Positions 1-9,611 are shown, numbered from the stretch's first letter. The stretch is DNA of 64,000 nt from Actinomycetes bacterium (GCA_022601135.1 JAHZJB010000082.1:43118-107117); one strand, 5' to 3'. Numbers and translations: made by a program. The notes: generated by a model from the sequence alone, not told the origin.

Positions 1-649
1 CCGTCTTGATCTGTTCTTTGCGGCCCGCCTCGCGGGCGGCCTGCTCGTTGGCCGGTGTGGAATCGGAAACCGTTGTGCTGGAGCTCGACTCAGAGTTTTC
101 TTGGACCGCCAGTTCTTCCATGGCCTGTTCGTAAGCCAACCCGTACGCCTGCTTGATCTTGGCTTTGCATACCTGACTGGGGCAGCCGGGCAGGTCCACA
201 TAGTCGTCGCGGGGAATCGAGATCGCGATCACCGGGCCGCCCCCGGCGGGGAGATGCAGCAGGATCAACACGTTGGCGTTATAGCCGCCCACCGATTCAT
301 CCCCGGCATGCAGCGCCTCGTACATGGCTTGAGGTAGCGGGTTGCCGTGTTGATCGAGCCGGCTATCGAGCCCCATGATGAGGATGTTCTGCTCACCGCC
401 GGTCGAGTTCGGGCCGCCATCCAGAGCCAGGGAGGTGATGAAACCGCCGGCCAGACTGCGATAGCCGGCCCAGCCCATCCCGGTCACCATTAGCGCTAGC
501 ACTGTGGCCAGCGCGGCCAGCACCCGTCCACCGGCCAGCAGTCGACGCTGCCGTGAGCGGCGGTTCTCGCGATGTCGAGGACCGCGCACACGCGGCAGAA
601 CGTCGGTGTCCTCCCCTGAACGAGGAGCGGGTTGCGCCGGTCGTGTCAT
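1..649 (-). CDS. LCP (LytR-CpsA-Psr) family protein, N-terminal part
   Basis: LCP enzymes move polymers from a lipid carrier to peptidoglycan; in mycobacteria they attach arabinogalactan at the outer face of the membrane. The reading frame runs off the left edge, so only about 216 residues are visible. A basic cytoplasmic tail is followed by one membrane segment at about residues 41-60, then the start of the LCP domain with NILIMGLDSR (about 88-97) and the hallmark arginine motif SIPRDDYVDLPG (about 144-155). A low-complexity Ser/Thr stretch follows. The ATG at 649 is the first start in frame; a TANNNT-like hexamer lies about 9 bases before it. Family assignment is firm; the exact paralogue cannot be told. 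Confidence 0.9.
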   Translation of the reverse strand, partial: MTRPAQPAPRSGEDTDVLPRVRGPRHRENRRSRQRRLLAGGRVLAALATVLALMVTGMGWAGYRSLAGGFITSLALDGGPNSTGGEQNILIMGLDSRLDQHGNPLPQAMYEALHAGDESVGGYNANVLILLHLPAGGGPVIAISIPRDDYVDLPGCPSQVCKAKIKQAYGLAYEQAMEELAVQENSESSSSTTVSDSTPANEQAAREAGRKEQIKT

Positions 650-864
650 GACAATCCGAAACTATCCAGGAAACCGCACCGGCGCGAGCAGTCCGCGATT
701 CCCGGCAGTGGACGGCGCGGCCACCCACGACCTTACCTAGACAATTTCGCGCGTTTGTCGCAGGTATGAGGCATTCGAGTGGGGCTGTTGCTCCCGGTTG
801 TGACTCCTGCTACACCTAGAGGTCTGATGGCAGGAATCTTTGCCACATTTCGTGAGGAGGCGGG

Positions 865-2967
865 ATGCGTCGTCCACAGATCCAAGGACTCCCCGATGAA
901 CCCCGGCCCGCTCCAGGGCACGCCGGGTTCGTCGGCCGGGTCGGCGCGCTCGCGGTCTTCCTCGGCGTCGGTGCGGCGCTCGCCATGCCAGCCGCGCATG
1001 CGGACACTGACAGCTCCTCGTCGTCGGGAAAGTCACCTTCCGATGCAGCATCTTCAGGCGCGTCGCCTTCTGACGCGTCGCCTTCGGCTGCGGCGAGTGG
1101 CTCGGACGGAGACCCCGACAGTGTACCCGCCGCCGGCGGGGCGACGGCTGCGTTTGGCGCCAGGCCCGACGGGGATGGCGAGGACACCGCGACGACCCCG
1201 GGGGACGAATTCGGCGACTTCAACGGGGACGACGGGGACGACGATTTCGACGGGGACGACGACTTCGACGGGGACGACAGGAACGACAGGAACGACAGGT
1301 CCATCCTGCGGTCTGCGGACAGCGACGCGCCGGAGGCACCCGCGGTCGTTGACGACCAACCCGCTGCCGCCGAAGCGGCCCCCGTCCCGCAGACATCGGT
1401 GGTTGAGATGCCGGTCGCGGAATTGGCCCCCTCGGGCACCGACGATCCGCAATCTCCGGTCTCCGCGCCGGAGGACTGGGTTTTGGCGGCGTACACCAGA
1501 CGGCAGATCGGCGTCGAATCCGACGCAGTCGCCAGAACGCCGGCCGCCGTCGACCTCGACGACAGCGCACTGAGCAATCAGGTCAGCCCACTGGGCACCC
1601 CGGAGCAGATCGAACGCGAGAGGATCGCCCTGCAGACTGCCAGTTCGCTACCGGTGGCCGCCATGAAAGTGCTTCTGCGATGGGGCTTCCTCGCGGCCGC
1701 CAAGGAGCAGTTCGCACTTGTCGGGGGCCCCGACGCGGCCAACCAGGAGGCCCTGGACGACGCGGTCTCCGAGTACGCACTCGCCGCGGCGTTCCAGCAG
1801 CAGATTCTCAATCCGATGAATCCCGCGTTCGTCACCCAGGTCGCGCCCCCCCACGACTGGTATGGACTTGACGTCGGGGGCTCGCGGCTGCTGTACGACA
1901 ACCCGGACACCATCTATCGCTTCACCCCGGTCAACAAGACCTCGGAGTACGTTATTACCGGACGCTTTTTCGAAGGCATCCCCGCCGACACCACCTTCAG
2001 TGTGCTCGAGGGACTCACCGGCACCACGTCGACGATCGTGAGTTTGCAGGATCTTGATATCAGCGAGGACGGCACGTTCGTCATCACCGCCAGTGGTGAT
2101 CCCGCGGCGCCAGGGCAACGCAACCACCTGCAACTGACCTCCACGTCCACCCTCATTGCCGCCCGAAACACCCTGGGCGACTGGAACACCGAGGAGCCGA
2201 TGGAACTCGCCGTGCACCGGGTCGACGGACCTCCCAACAGCCTGTTCGCTCAGTTGGGCGGGTTTGTGTTCCTCGGCGCACTGGTCAACGACAGCCCGTT
2301 CCTGACCTCGCTGGTATCCCTGATACCCCCGCTGGCCATCGCCGACACCCCGTTTGTGCGCGGCCCGCTGGCCGCCACGATCATGTTCGTCAGGGGAGCC
2401 AACGAAGAAGCCAGGTATATGGCGCTGGCAACGACTGACCCCGAGACCGGGCAGCTACGGCCGCCCAACGTGATGACGAAACCGGCGAGCAACGCCGAGT
2501 TCTTGGCCAACCAGTTGCAGAGCAACGGCTACTTCCAACTCGCCGATGACGAGGCACTGGTGCTGACCATTGAACCGGGCAACTCCGGATTCTTCACCGT
2601 CCCGATCTACAACGACTGGACGATCACCGACGACTATTGGAACCAGCAGACGAGCCTGAACAACGACCAAGCCGTAGCCAACCCGGACGGAACGTACACC
2701 ATGGTGGTTTCGATCGCCGATCCTGTTGTGGCCAATTGGATTTCGACCGGAGGGCTGAACCAGGGCATCATCTCGATGCGGTTCCAGGATCTGGACCCCG
2801 ATTCGATGGACACCCCGGGAGTCCAATCAGTGGTCGTCAAGCTCGAAGACTTGGAGGATCACCTGCCGGCGGGCACGATATTCCTTACCCCCGCGGAGCG
2901 GGCCGCGCAACTGGCCGCGCGCAAGGCCGGCTTCGACAAGCGTTGGGCGCCCTACCTGCAGGCCTGA
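865..2967 (+). CDS. Secreted protein with acidic repeat linker and DUF1214-like C-terminal region
   Basis: Predicted exported protein of 700 residues, function unknown. A GAGGAGG ribosome site just before the ATG fixes the start. Residues 1-46 form a signal peptide (RVGALAVFLGVGAALA core, cut after AHA). It is followed by a Ser/Ala/Asp-rich low-complexity linker containing DGDDDF-type repeats (about residues 118-145). The C-terminal 480 residues are ordered; the stretch NPDTIYRFTPVN followed by YVITGRF resembles DUF1254/DUF1214 proteins, which is a weak similarity judged by eye. The signal peptide closely resembles that of the PGRS protein at 19915-22254, so both may use the same export route. 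No catalytic motif was recognised. Confidence 0.75.
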   Translation: MRRPQIQGLPDEPRPAPGHAGFVGRVGALAVFLGVGAALAMPAAHADTDSSSSSGKSPSDAASSGASPSDASPSAAASGSDGDPDSVPAAGGATAAFGARPDGDGEDTATTPGDEFGDFNGDDGDDDFDGDDDFDGDDRNDRNDRSILRSADSDAPEAPAVVDDQPAAAEAAPVPQTSVVEMPVAELAPSGTDDPQSPVSAPEDWVLAAYTRRQIGVESDAVARTPAAVDLDDSALSNQVSPLGTPEQIERERIALQTASSLPVAAMKVLLRWGFLAAAKEQFALVGGPDAANQEALDDAVSEYALAAAFQQQILNPMNPAFVTQVAPPHDWYGLDVGGSRLLYDNPDTIYRFTPVNKTSEYVITGRFFEGIPADTTFSVLEGLTGTTSTIVSLQDLDISEDGTFVITASGDPAAPGQRNHLQLTSTSTLIAARNTLGDWNTEEPMELAVHRVDGPPNSLFAQLGGFVFLGALVNDSPFLTSLVSLIPPLAIADTPFVRGPLAATIMFVRGANEEARYMALATTDPETGQLRPPNVMTKPASNAEFLANQLQSNGYFQLADDEALVLTIEPGNSGFFTVPIYNDWTITDDYWNQQTSLNNDQAVANPDGTYTMVVSIADPVVANWISTGGLNQGIISMRFQDLDPDSMDTPGVQSVVVKLEDLEDHLPAGTIFLTPAERAAQLAARKAGFDKRWAPYLQA
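1223..1299 (+). repeat. In-frame GAC-rich tandem repeat
   Basis: Imperfect 18-base units of the type GACGGGGACGACGAYTTC, followed by 9-base AGGAACGAC units, encode the acidic DGDDDF and RND repeats of the secreted protein. The reading frame stays open, so the array is part of the gene; copy number may vary between strains. Confidence 0.7.
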
Positions 2968-3005
2968 GCGTTAAACGTAGGGGACGATCAGAGGCCGTAT
3001 CCGAT

Positions 3006-5468
3006 ATGACAAGTAAGGCAACGGGTTCGCACGCCGCACCACCATCCGTAGACCGAGACCTGAAATCAATCACCTTGGCAGAGGTCGAAAAGGTTCTGGA
3101 CAGCTCGGCGAACGGCTTGAGCCAAGCCGAAGCGACGACCCGGTTGGCGCAGTACGGGCCGAACGAGATCGCCGAGCACAAAACCAACCCCGTGCTGAAG
3201 TTCCTCTCCTACTTCTGGGGGCCGATCCCATGGATGATCGAGGTCGCGGTCATCCTGTCCGGAATCGTCGGCCACTGGCCGGACTTCTTCATCATCCTCG
3301 TACTGCTGATCGCCAATGCGGTGGTCGGGTCTTGGGAGGAGTACCAGGCGGGCAGCGCTGTCGATGCGCTCAAGGCCAAACTAGCTGTCGTCGCCCGGGT
3401 CAAACGCGACCGACGTTGGCGCACGGTCCCGGCGCGCGATCTCGTCCCCGGCGACGCAATACGACTGCGTTTGGGCGACATTGTTCCCGCCGACGCTCGA
3501 TTGCTTGCCGGTGACGGGATCGAGGTGGATCAGTCTGCGCTGACAGGCGAGTCACTCCCGGTCAGTGTCGGTCCCGGGGCACCGGTGTTCGCCGGCTCGG
3601 TCATCCGCCGCGGGGAGATCGGAGCGCTCGTCTACGCGACCGGCACAGGCACCTACTTCGGGCGGACCGCGGAACTGGTGCAGGGCGCGCACACCGCCAG
3701 CCATTTCCAGCGCGCGGTCCTCAAGATCGGCAACTATCTGATTCTTCTGGCGCTCGTCCTGGTCGCGATCATCGTGGCCGCATCTCTGCTGCGCGGAAAC
3801 GCGGTACTCACCACCCTGCAGTTCGCGCTGGTGCTGACCGTCGCGGCGATCCCGGTGGCGATGCCCACAGTGCTGTCGGTGACGATGGCAGTCGGCGCAC
3901 GACTCCTCGCCACGAAACAGGCAATAGTCAGCAAGCTCGTTGCTATCGAGGAACTTGCCGGGGTTGACGTCTTATGTGCTGACAAGACCGGCACCCTGAC
4001 GCAGAACGAGCTCACCCTCGGCGATCCGTTCAGCGTCGGCGACATCGCACCCGGTCAGGTGATCCTCAACGCCGCGCTGGCCTCGCGCGCCGACAATGCC
4101 GACCCCATCGACCTGGCCGTCCTCGGCGCACTTCCCGACGATGAGGCCCTCTCCGGCTACCGGGTGACCCACTTCCAGCCGTTCGACCCGGTCCACAAAC
4201 GCACCGAGGCCACCGTCGAGGACAGCGACGGAGTGGGGTTCCGCGTGAGCAAGGGCGCACCTCAGGTGATTCTCGCGATGTGCGCCGACGTGTCCGATGT
4301 CACTGCTGAAATCACCGGCGCGGTAGACGAATTCGCCGCCCGGGGCTTTCGCTCATTGGGCGTGGCCCGCGCCGAGGCCGACGGTCCATGGCGATTTTTG
4401 GGAGTACTGCCCCTTTTCGACCCTCCCCGTCCCGACGCTGCCTCCACCATTGCCGCGGCTCGCCACATGGGGGTGGACCTGAAGATGGTCACCGGAGACG
4501 CGCTGGCGATCGCGACCGAAACCGCGACGAAGGTCGGGCTGGTCGGGGATATCCGTCTCGCCACAGGCTTGGGGGATGTCCAGAAGACCGAGTCGGACGC
4601 AATCATCGAATCGATAGAGGACGCAGACGGTTTCGCACAGGTGTTCCCAGAGCACAAGTTCCACATCGTGGACGTCCTACAGCGTCGAGGCCACATCGTC
4701 GGGATGACCGGGGATGGCGTCAACGACGCGCCCGCACTGAAGAAAGCCGACTGCGGTATCGCAGTGGCCGGCGCCACCGACGCGGCCCGCGCAGCCGCCG
4801 ACATCGTGTTGCTCACCCCGGGTCTGTCGGTGATCATCGACGCGATCCGCGAGAGCCGCCGGATTTTCCAGCGCATGAACAGCTATGCGATCTACCGCAT
4901 CGCCGAAACGCTGCGCGTGTTGCTGTTCATCACCCTGACGATCCTGGTCTTCAACTTCTATCCCTTGACCGCCGTCATGATCGTGATTCTTGCGCTACTC
5001 AACGACGGTGCCATCCTGTCCATCGCCTACGACCGTGTCCGTTACCGCAATCGGCCGGAGGTGTGGGACATGCGCACGGTGCTCGGGATCGCCACCGTCC
5101 TGGGGGTTGTCGGTCCGGTCGCCGCATTCGGACTGTTCGTTCTGGGGGACCGCGTCTTCGACCTCAGCCACTCCCGACTACAGACCATGATGTATCTGAT
5201 GTTGTCGGTCGCCGGGCATCTGACGATCTTCCTGGCCCGCACCCGGGGTCCGTTCTGGTCGATCCGGCCCGCCCCCGTTCTGTCGATCGCCGTGCTCGGC
5301 ACCCAGTGCCTGGCCACCGTTATCGCCGTCTACGGGCTGTTCATGACACCCTTGGGCTGGGGCTGGGCCCTGGTTGTCTGGGGATACGCGTTGCTGTGGG
5401 CACTGGTCACCGACCGGGTGAAGCTGCTCGCCTACCGCGTCCTCGACCGGACCCGAGTGCGCCCATGA
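3006..5468 (+). CDS. P-type ATPase, plasma-membrane proton-efflux (P3A) type
   Basis: An 820-residue ATP-driven cation pump of the H+-ATPase subgroup. An N-terminal cation-ATPase domain (about 20-90) precedes the first membrane pair; TGES of the actuator domain is near residue 180; the phosphorylated Asp sits in DKTGTLTQNE at about residue 326; the hinge motif TGDGVNDAPALKKAD is at about 570; further membrane helices fill the C-terminus. The length and the absence of heavy-metal CXXC domains fit proton pumps rather than CtpA-type metal pumps. The ATG at 3006 is chosen because the actuator-preceding domain begins right after it; an upstream in-frame extension overlaps the previous gene and looks non-coding. 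It may export protons in acid or energise secondary transport. Substrate is inferred from the family. Confidence 0.88.
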   Translation: MTSKATGSHAAPPSVDRDLKSITLAEVEKVLDSSANGLSQAEATTRLAQYGPNEIAEHKTNPVLKFLSYFWGPIPWMIEVAVILSGIVGHWPDFFIILVLLIANAVVGSWEEYQAGSAVDALKAKLAVVARVKRDRRWRTVPARDLVPGDAIRLRLGDIVPADARLLAGDGIEVDQSALTGESLPVSVGPGAPVFAGSVIRRGEIGALVYATGTGTYFGRTAELVQGAHTASHFQRAVLKIGNYLILLALVLVAIIVAASLLRGNAVLTTLQFALVLTVAAIPVAMPTVLSVTMAVGARLLATKQAIVSKLVAIEELAGVDVLCADKTGTLTQNELTLGDPFSVGDIAPGQVILNAALASRADNADPIDLAVLGALPDDEALSGYRVTHFQPFDPVHKRTEATVEDSDGVGFRVSKGAPQVILAMCADVSDVTAEITGAVDEFAARGFRSLGVARAEADGPWRFLGVLPLFDPPRPDAASTIAAARHMGVDLKMVTGDALAIATETATKVGLVGDIRLATGLGDVQKTESDAIIESIEDADGFAQVFPEHKFHIVDVLQRRGHIVGMTGDGVNDAPALKKADCGIAVAGATDAARAAADIVLLTPGLSVIIDAIRESRRIFQRMNSYAIYRIAETLRVLLFITLTILVFNFYPLTAVMIVILALLNDGAILSIAYDRVRYRNRPEVWDMRTVLGIATVLGVVGPVAAFGLFVLGDRVFDLSHSRLQTMMYLMLSVAGHLTIFLARTRGPFWSIRPAPVLSIAVLGTQCLATVIAVYGLFMTPLGWGWALVVWGYALLWALVTDRVKLLAYRVLDRTRVRP

Positions 5469-5496
5469 CAGCGCGGGTCGCCCCGCGACGAGAACT

Positions 5497-5528
5497 GACC
5501 AAAGACCCTCCGGACGGTGTCTTTGGTC
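5497..5528 (+). terminator. Perfect 10-bp hairpin between the ATPase and STAS genes
   Basis: GACCAAAGAC at 5497-5506 pairs exactly with GTCTTTGGTC at 5519-5528 around a 12-base loop. It lies 28 bases after the ATPase stop and has no T-run. It could be an intrinsic terminator of the T-less mycobacterial kind or an RNA-stabilising element at the end of the ATPase transcript. Confidence 0.6.
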
Positions 5529-5591
5529 TGCTGCAGCCCGACCGAGCACGTCCGACGATTGGTGAGACGTCCACGACGAGAGGGAGTACTC

Positions 5592-5960
5592 GTGATCGAT
5601 TACGAACTGGACACCGAACACTCAATACTGCGGGTGAGGCCAGAATCATCGCTGGAGAAAAGCGACTTCGCCGAACTGGCCAAGGTCGTTGACCCCCAGA
5701 TCGAAGCGGGCGGCGATCTGGCCGGTCTCATCATCGATGCGCCCCGGTTTCCGGGTTGGGATGGTCTCGGGGCCCTGGTAACGCATATCCGATTTGTGCG
5801 CGATCACCAGAAGCACGTCAAGAAAGTCGCCGTCGTCACCGACTCGCACCTCGGCGATTTCGCCGAGCACCTGACGTCGCACTTCGTCACGGCCGAAATA
5901 CGGGCGTTCCCCGGAGATCAAGTCGCGCAGGCCAGGCAATGGATCATCGACGGGGCCTAG
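5592..5960 (+). CDS. SpoIIAA-like (STAS/SEC14-type) protein
   Basis: A 122-residue cytoplasmic protein whose alternating strands and helices and the motif LIIDAPRFPGWDGLGAL match the SpoIIAA-like family, which resembles anti-sigma-factor antagonists and lipid-binding CRAL-TRIO domains. The GTG at 5592 follows a GAGAGGGAG ribosome site; longer in-frame starts would place Cys/Arg-rich non-conserved residues in front. It follows the proton ATPase in the same direction, separated by a strong hairpin, so the two may be only partly co-expressed. Proteins of this family often sit beside transporters; the molecular role is unknown. Confidence 0.8.
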   Translation: MIDYELDTEHSILRVRPESSLEKSDFAELAKVVDPQIEAGGDLAGLIIDAPRFPGWDGLGALVTHIRFVRDHQKHVKKVAVVTDSHLGDFAEHLTSHFVTAEIRAFPGDQVAQARQWIIDGA

Positions 5961-5982
5961 TCGGGCGCAGCAACCGTCGAGC

Positions 5983-6987
5983 TTAGGAAAGCAGCCCCTC
6001 TTTGACCAGCCAGGACCGTGCCACCAGAGCAGGGTCTTCGCCGTCGTTGTCGACCCTGGCGTTGAGCGCCGACATGACATCATTGGTCAGTTTCGGGTTC
6101 AACTGGCCGAAGATCTCAGCCAATTCCGGATGCGCGGCCAGCAAGTCGGAATCGACCACCTCCGTGAGGTTGTACAGCGGGAAGAACTGCTTGTCGTCCT
6201 CGAGCACCCGCAGATCCAGCGCCGGGATCCGCCCGTCGGTGGTGAACACCTCACCAAAGTTGCACTCCCCCTGCGCCGTCGCTGTGTAGATGACACCGGT
6301 GTCCAGCGTGATGACGTCACCCAGGTCGGCCCTGGACAAGCCGTATGTCTCCAGCATCGGCTCGAAACCGTCGTTACGGCTTGCAAATTCGCTCTCCACG
6401 CAGAACGTCAGCTCCGATCGGGGCAGCGTGGCGAGATCGGACAACCTGGTGACCCCGAGACGTTCGGCGGCCGACTCCCGAATAGCAAAAGCGTAGGTGT
6501 TGTTCATCGGCGCCGGTGGAAGCCAGGTGAGCCCGTTGGCCTGGTCCTCCTCGTTCACCGCGCGCCACTGCGCCTCGGCGCCCTTGATGGGATCTTCGTG
6601 ACCCAGGTAGTTGATCCACCCGGTGCCGGTGTACTCCGGTGCCACGTTTGCGTCGCCACTGAGCAGGGCCTGTCGCACGCCGAAGCTGCCCGGGGTGTTG
6701 GTCATGTTGGTGACATCCGCCCCGGCGGTGGCCAAGATGATCGAGAGCATGTTCCCGAGGATCAGCTGCTCGGTGAAATCTTTGGCCGCGACAGTGATTT
6801 TCACCCCTTCCAGTGACTCGTAGTACTGGATCGAGCCCGGCTCCGCGTGAAGCACTGTGCCGCTCGCTGATTCCAGCCCACAGGCGGCCAGCGCCGCAGC
6901 GGCGACCGCCGCACCGAAAAACATCCGCAGGCGTGGGCACCGAGGGTGCCGCCGTGCGGAGGCCCGCGGTGCCAGACCTGTGCCCAT
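5983..6987 (-). CDS. proX: Osmoprotectant (glycine betaine/choline) ABC transporter, substrate-binding lipoprotein
   Basis: Extracytoplasmic binding protein of 334 residues, last gene of a four-gene quaternary-amine uptake operon. The N-terminus has a basic region, a hydrophobic stretch and the lipobox ALAAC with Cys36. VKITVAAKDFTEQLILGNML and the later GECNFGEVFTTDGRI are typical of OpuCC/ProX proteins. The start is ambiguous: GTG at 6996 overlaps the preceding permease stop as GTGA, while ATG at 6987 has AAAGGA 11 bases upstream; the ATG was chosen. Ligand specificity cannot be read safely from the aromatic cage by eye. Confidence 0.9.
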   Translation of the reverse strand: MGTGLAPRASARRHPRCPRLRMFFGAAVAAAALAACGLESASGTVLHAEPGSIQYYESLEGVKITVAAKDFTEQLILGNMLSIILATAGADVTNMTNTPGSFGVRQALLSGDANVAPEYTGTGWINYLGHEDPIKGAEAQWRAVNEEDQANGLTWLPPAPMNNTYAFAIRESAAERLGVTRLSDLATLPRSELTFCVESEFASRNDGFEPMLETYGLSRADLGDVITLDTGVIYTATAQGECNFGEVFTTDGRIPALDLRVLEDDKQFFPLYNLTEVVDSDLLAAHPELAEIFGQLNPKLTNDVMSALNARVDNDGEDPALVARSWLVKEGLLS

Positions 6988-6992
6988 ACCGA

Positions 6993-7775
6993 TCACAGTC
7001 CTTTGGGCGCGGCAAGCATCTCGACGACACGTGCCAACCAGTCGATGAAAAGCGCTAGCGCGGCCACCAGAATGGCTCCGACAATCAATGTCACGGGCTG
7101 CTGCAGCTTGATGCCAGTGGTGATGAGCTGACCGAGCCCGCCAGCCCCGGTGAACGACGCCAGTGCAGCAGTGCCGACGATAAGCACCAGGGCCGTGCGC
7201 ACACCGGCGACGATCACGGGCAGGGCCAGCGGTAGTTCCACCCGCAGGAGCGTCGCAGTGCTCGACATTCCCATTCCACGTCCTGCCTCCACCAGACGCG
7301 CATCGACGCCATCCAGACCGGTCACGGTATTGGCGACAATCGGAAGGGCGCCGTACACGGTGAGTGCGACGACGGCACCGAGGGGACCGATCCCGAAAAG
7401 CACAGCGCCGAGCGCGATCAGGCCGATGGCGGGCGCTGCCTGCCCGAAGCCCGCCACGGTGATGATCGGTTTGGAGTAGCGGCGCATCGAACCGCGTGTC
7501 AGCGCGATCCCCAGCGGTATGCCGATCACACACGTCAGCACCGTGGCCGCCAGGCTGACCGTCATGTGCTCACGCAATAGCGTCAACAGACTCGACACCC
7601 CAAGCGAGCGCTGTTCGGATGCCGAGACGTCGGCGACCTGTACGTAGATCAGGCATCCGGCCACCGCCGCGACACACACCAACGGTTGCAGGAGCCAGCG
7701 CCCGACGCCGAGTCGGATAGTCCCCCTGCCGGTCTCGCTGTTCTCGGAAGCAACGTCGGCCACCATCGAGGTCAT
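6993..7775 (-). CDS. Osmoprotectant ABC transporter permease (ProW/OpuCB type)
   Basis: Integral membrane permease of 260 residues, about six helices after an N-terminal anchor. The conserved ABC-permease loop contacting the ATPase reads VEAGRGMGMSSTATLLRVELPLALPVI, as in OpuC/ProW proteins (shown here only in part: EAGRGMGMS and ELPLALPVI). The ATG at 7775 overlaps the TGA of the ATPase gene by ATGA, which fixes the start and suggests coupled translation. It pairs with the second permease at 8964-9611 to form the membrane channel. Confidence 0.9.
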   Translation of the reverse strand: MTSMVADVASENSETGRGTIRLGVGRWLLQPLVCVAAVAGCLIYVQVADVSASEQRSLGVSSLLTLLREHMTVSLAATVLTCVIGIPLGIALTRGSMRRYSKPIITVAGFGQAAPAIGLIALGAVLFGIGPLGAVVALTVYGALPIVANTVTGLDGVDARLVEAGRGMGMSSTATLLRVELPLALPVIVAGVRTALVLIVGTAALASFTGAGGLGQLITTGIKLQQPVTLIVGAILVAALALFIDWLARVVEMLAAPKGL

Positions 7776-8971
7776 CAGGTCGGCTCCCGCGCAGGTGCGC
7801 CGTCGCGACTGCCGGCGATCGCATCCATGATGGTCTCCACCCGAATCACGCCCTGATAGGCGTTCCGCCGACCGGTGACCACGACGACGCCGTGCGACGA
7901 AGTCAGCATCTGGTCGAGCGCATCGTTGAGCGTTGAGGCGAGATTGACGCACGCCAGGTCGTCGTCTTCGGAAATGTCGTTCAAGGATCGCGTATTGGCC
8001 AACTCCTGCAACGACATCCATCGCTGTGGCCGTTCTTGGTCATCGAGAACGATGACATGCCCCCGGTCGATTGCTCGGGCAGCACGCAGCGCGTCACCCG
8101 GATCATCGCCGACATGAGCCACCGCCGCCTCGTGTAGCGCCACATCGCGTACCCGGCTCAGAGTGAGCTGCTTGAGGGCCGCACCGGCCCCCACGAAGTC
8201 GCGGACGAAGTCGTTCGCAGGATTGGTGAGAATTCCTTCCGGGGTGTCGTATTGGACGATCTTGGATCCGGCCTGCAGGATCGCGATCCGGTCACCGAGT
8301 TTGACCGCTTCGTCGAAATCGTGAGTGACAAAGACGATCGTCTTGCGGAGCTCGTCCTGCAGGCGCAGCAGCTCGTCCTGCAGGCGCAGGCGAGTGATGG
8401 GGTCCACGACACCAAAAGGTTCGTCCATCAGCAGCACCGGCGGGTCGGCCGCCAGTGCCCGCGCCACCCCCACGCGCTGCTGCTGCCCACCGGACAACTC
8501 CCGCGGATAGCGGTCCCGGTATTGCGCCGGGGCCAGGCCGACCAGATCGAGCAACTCGTCAATCCGATCGGCAATGCGCTTCTTGTTCCACTTGAGCAGG
8601 CGCGGCACGATCGCGATGTTGTCACCCACGGTGAAATGTGGAAAGAGCCCGGCGCCCTGGATGACGTACCCGATGTGGCGACGCAGTTCGTCGGCGTTTC
8701 GATGGGTGACGTCGTCGTCGCCAATGAGGATGCGACCACTGGTCGGCTCGATCAGGCGGTTGATCATCTTCATCGTCGTGGTCTTCCCGCAACCCGAGGG
8801 ACCGACGAACATGACGATCTCCCCGGCGGGGATTTCGATGGTGACGTTGTCCACTGCCGGACTGGACGTCTCGTCGTAACGTTTTGTCACGCCGTCGAGC
8901 AGGATGCGCGCAGCTCCGGCCGGCGCCGACTCCTGGCGCTGGACCTGATCTGATGTGGCGAGCTCAGACAC
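7775..8971 (-). CDS. proV: Osmoprotectant ABC transporter ATPase with CBS domains
   Basis: A 398-residue ATPase subunit that powers betaine-type uptake. Walker A GPSGCGKTT is near residue 58, the signature ELSGGQQQR near 158, Walker B VLLMDEPFG near 177 and the switch His in VTHDFDEA near 211. The C-terminal 140 residues form a CBS pair, the part that senses ionic strength in OpuA-type transporters. Start is GTG at 8971, overlapping the upstream permease gene by eight bases. The repeated LRLQDEL in the helical region matches the family length and is not an insertion. Confidence 0.93.
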   Translation of the reverse strand: MSELATSDQVQRQESAPAGAARILLDGVTKRYDETSSPAVDNVTIEIPAGEIVMFVGPSGCGKTTTMKMINRLIEPTSGRILIGDDDVTHRNADELRRHIGYVIQGAGLFPHFTVGDNIAIVPRLLKWNKKRIADRIDELLDLVGLAPAQYRDRYPRELSGGQQQRVGVARALAADPPVLLMDEPFGVVDPITRLRLQDELLRLQDELRKTIVFVTHDFDEAVKLGDRIAILQAGSKIVQYDTPEGILTNPANDFVRDFVGAGAALKQLTLSRVRDVALHEAAVAHVGDDPGDALRAARAIDRGHVIVLDDQERPQRWMSLQELANTRSLNDISEDDDLACVNLASTLNDALDQMLTSSHGVVVVTGRRNAYQGVIRVETIMDAIAGSRDGAPAREPT

Positions 8972-9611
8972 GTATCCCCCTCGGGGTGGTAAGTCGGGTC
9001 AGCACGTTGAGCACTGTGTCCAGGATGACGGCCAGGATGAGGATGCCGACGGTGGCCGCCAGGATCGAGTTGGTCGCGTTGGCGCCACCCATCCGGGAGA
9101 TCCCCGAGAAGATGTAGCCGCCGAGCCCCGGGCCGAGTGCGAATGCCGCGATCGCCGCGATCCCCATGAGCATTTGGGCCGACACCCGCACACCGGTCAT
9201 GATCACCGGCCACGCCAGCGGCAACTCCAGCCGCACCAAGGTGCTGAACCTGCTCATCCCCATGCCGCGCGCAGACTCCACCAACGTCTTGTCCACACCG
9301 GTGAGCCCGACGACGACATTGCGCAGTATCGGAAACACACCGAAGAACGACAGCATGATGACCGACGGCAGTACGCCCAGTCCGACGAAGCCGACGAGCA
9401 CGCCCAGCAGGGCATATGACGGGACGGTCAGGCCGACAGCGGTTATCGCGTTCCCCGCCGCCACGCCCCAGGACGAGCGGTAGATCAGCACCCCGATGAC
9501 GACCGCGATCACAGTGGCGATGGCCAGCGTCTGAACGACGAGGCTCATGTGCTGGTAGGCCAGGAACGACAAGACCGTCCAGCGGTCTCGAACGAACTCG
9601 ACCAAACCCAT
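8964..9611 (-). CDS. Osmoprotectant ABC transporter permease (ProZ/OpuCD type)
   Basis: First gene of the betaine-type operon, 215 residues with about six membrane helices. The coupling loop ESARGMGMSRFSTLVRLELP is that of OpuC permeases. The order permease-ATPase-permease-binding protein, with all three junctions overlapping or nearly so, indicates a single transcript of about 3.6 kb. Osmotic induction is likely from the family; no operator was recognised upstream. Confidence 0.9.
   Translation of the reverse strand: MGLVEFVRDRWTVLSFLAYQHMSLVVQTLAIATVIAVVIGVLIYRSSWGVAAGNAITAVGLTVPSYALLGVLVGFVGLGVLPSVIMLSFFGVFPILRNVVVGLTGVDKTLVESARGMGMSRFSTLVRLELPLAWPVIMTGVRVSAQMLMGIAAIAAFALGPGLGGYIFSGISRMGGANATNSILAATVGILILAVILDTVLNVLTRLTTPRGIRV

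Noticed and set aside
4388..5692. 434-codon open frame overlapping the P-type ATPase
   Set aside because: It is out of frame with a protein showing every P-type motif; its Arg/Pro/His-rich product is typical of GC-rich shadow frames.
8350..8391. 21-base direct repeat in the ABC ATPase gene
   Set aside because: The duplicated LRLQDEL matches the normal length and heptad pattern of ProV/OpuCA proteins, so it is not an insertion.
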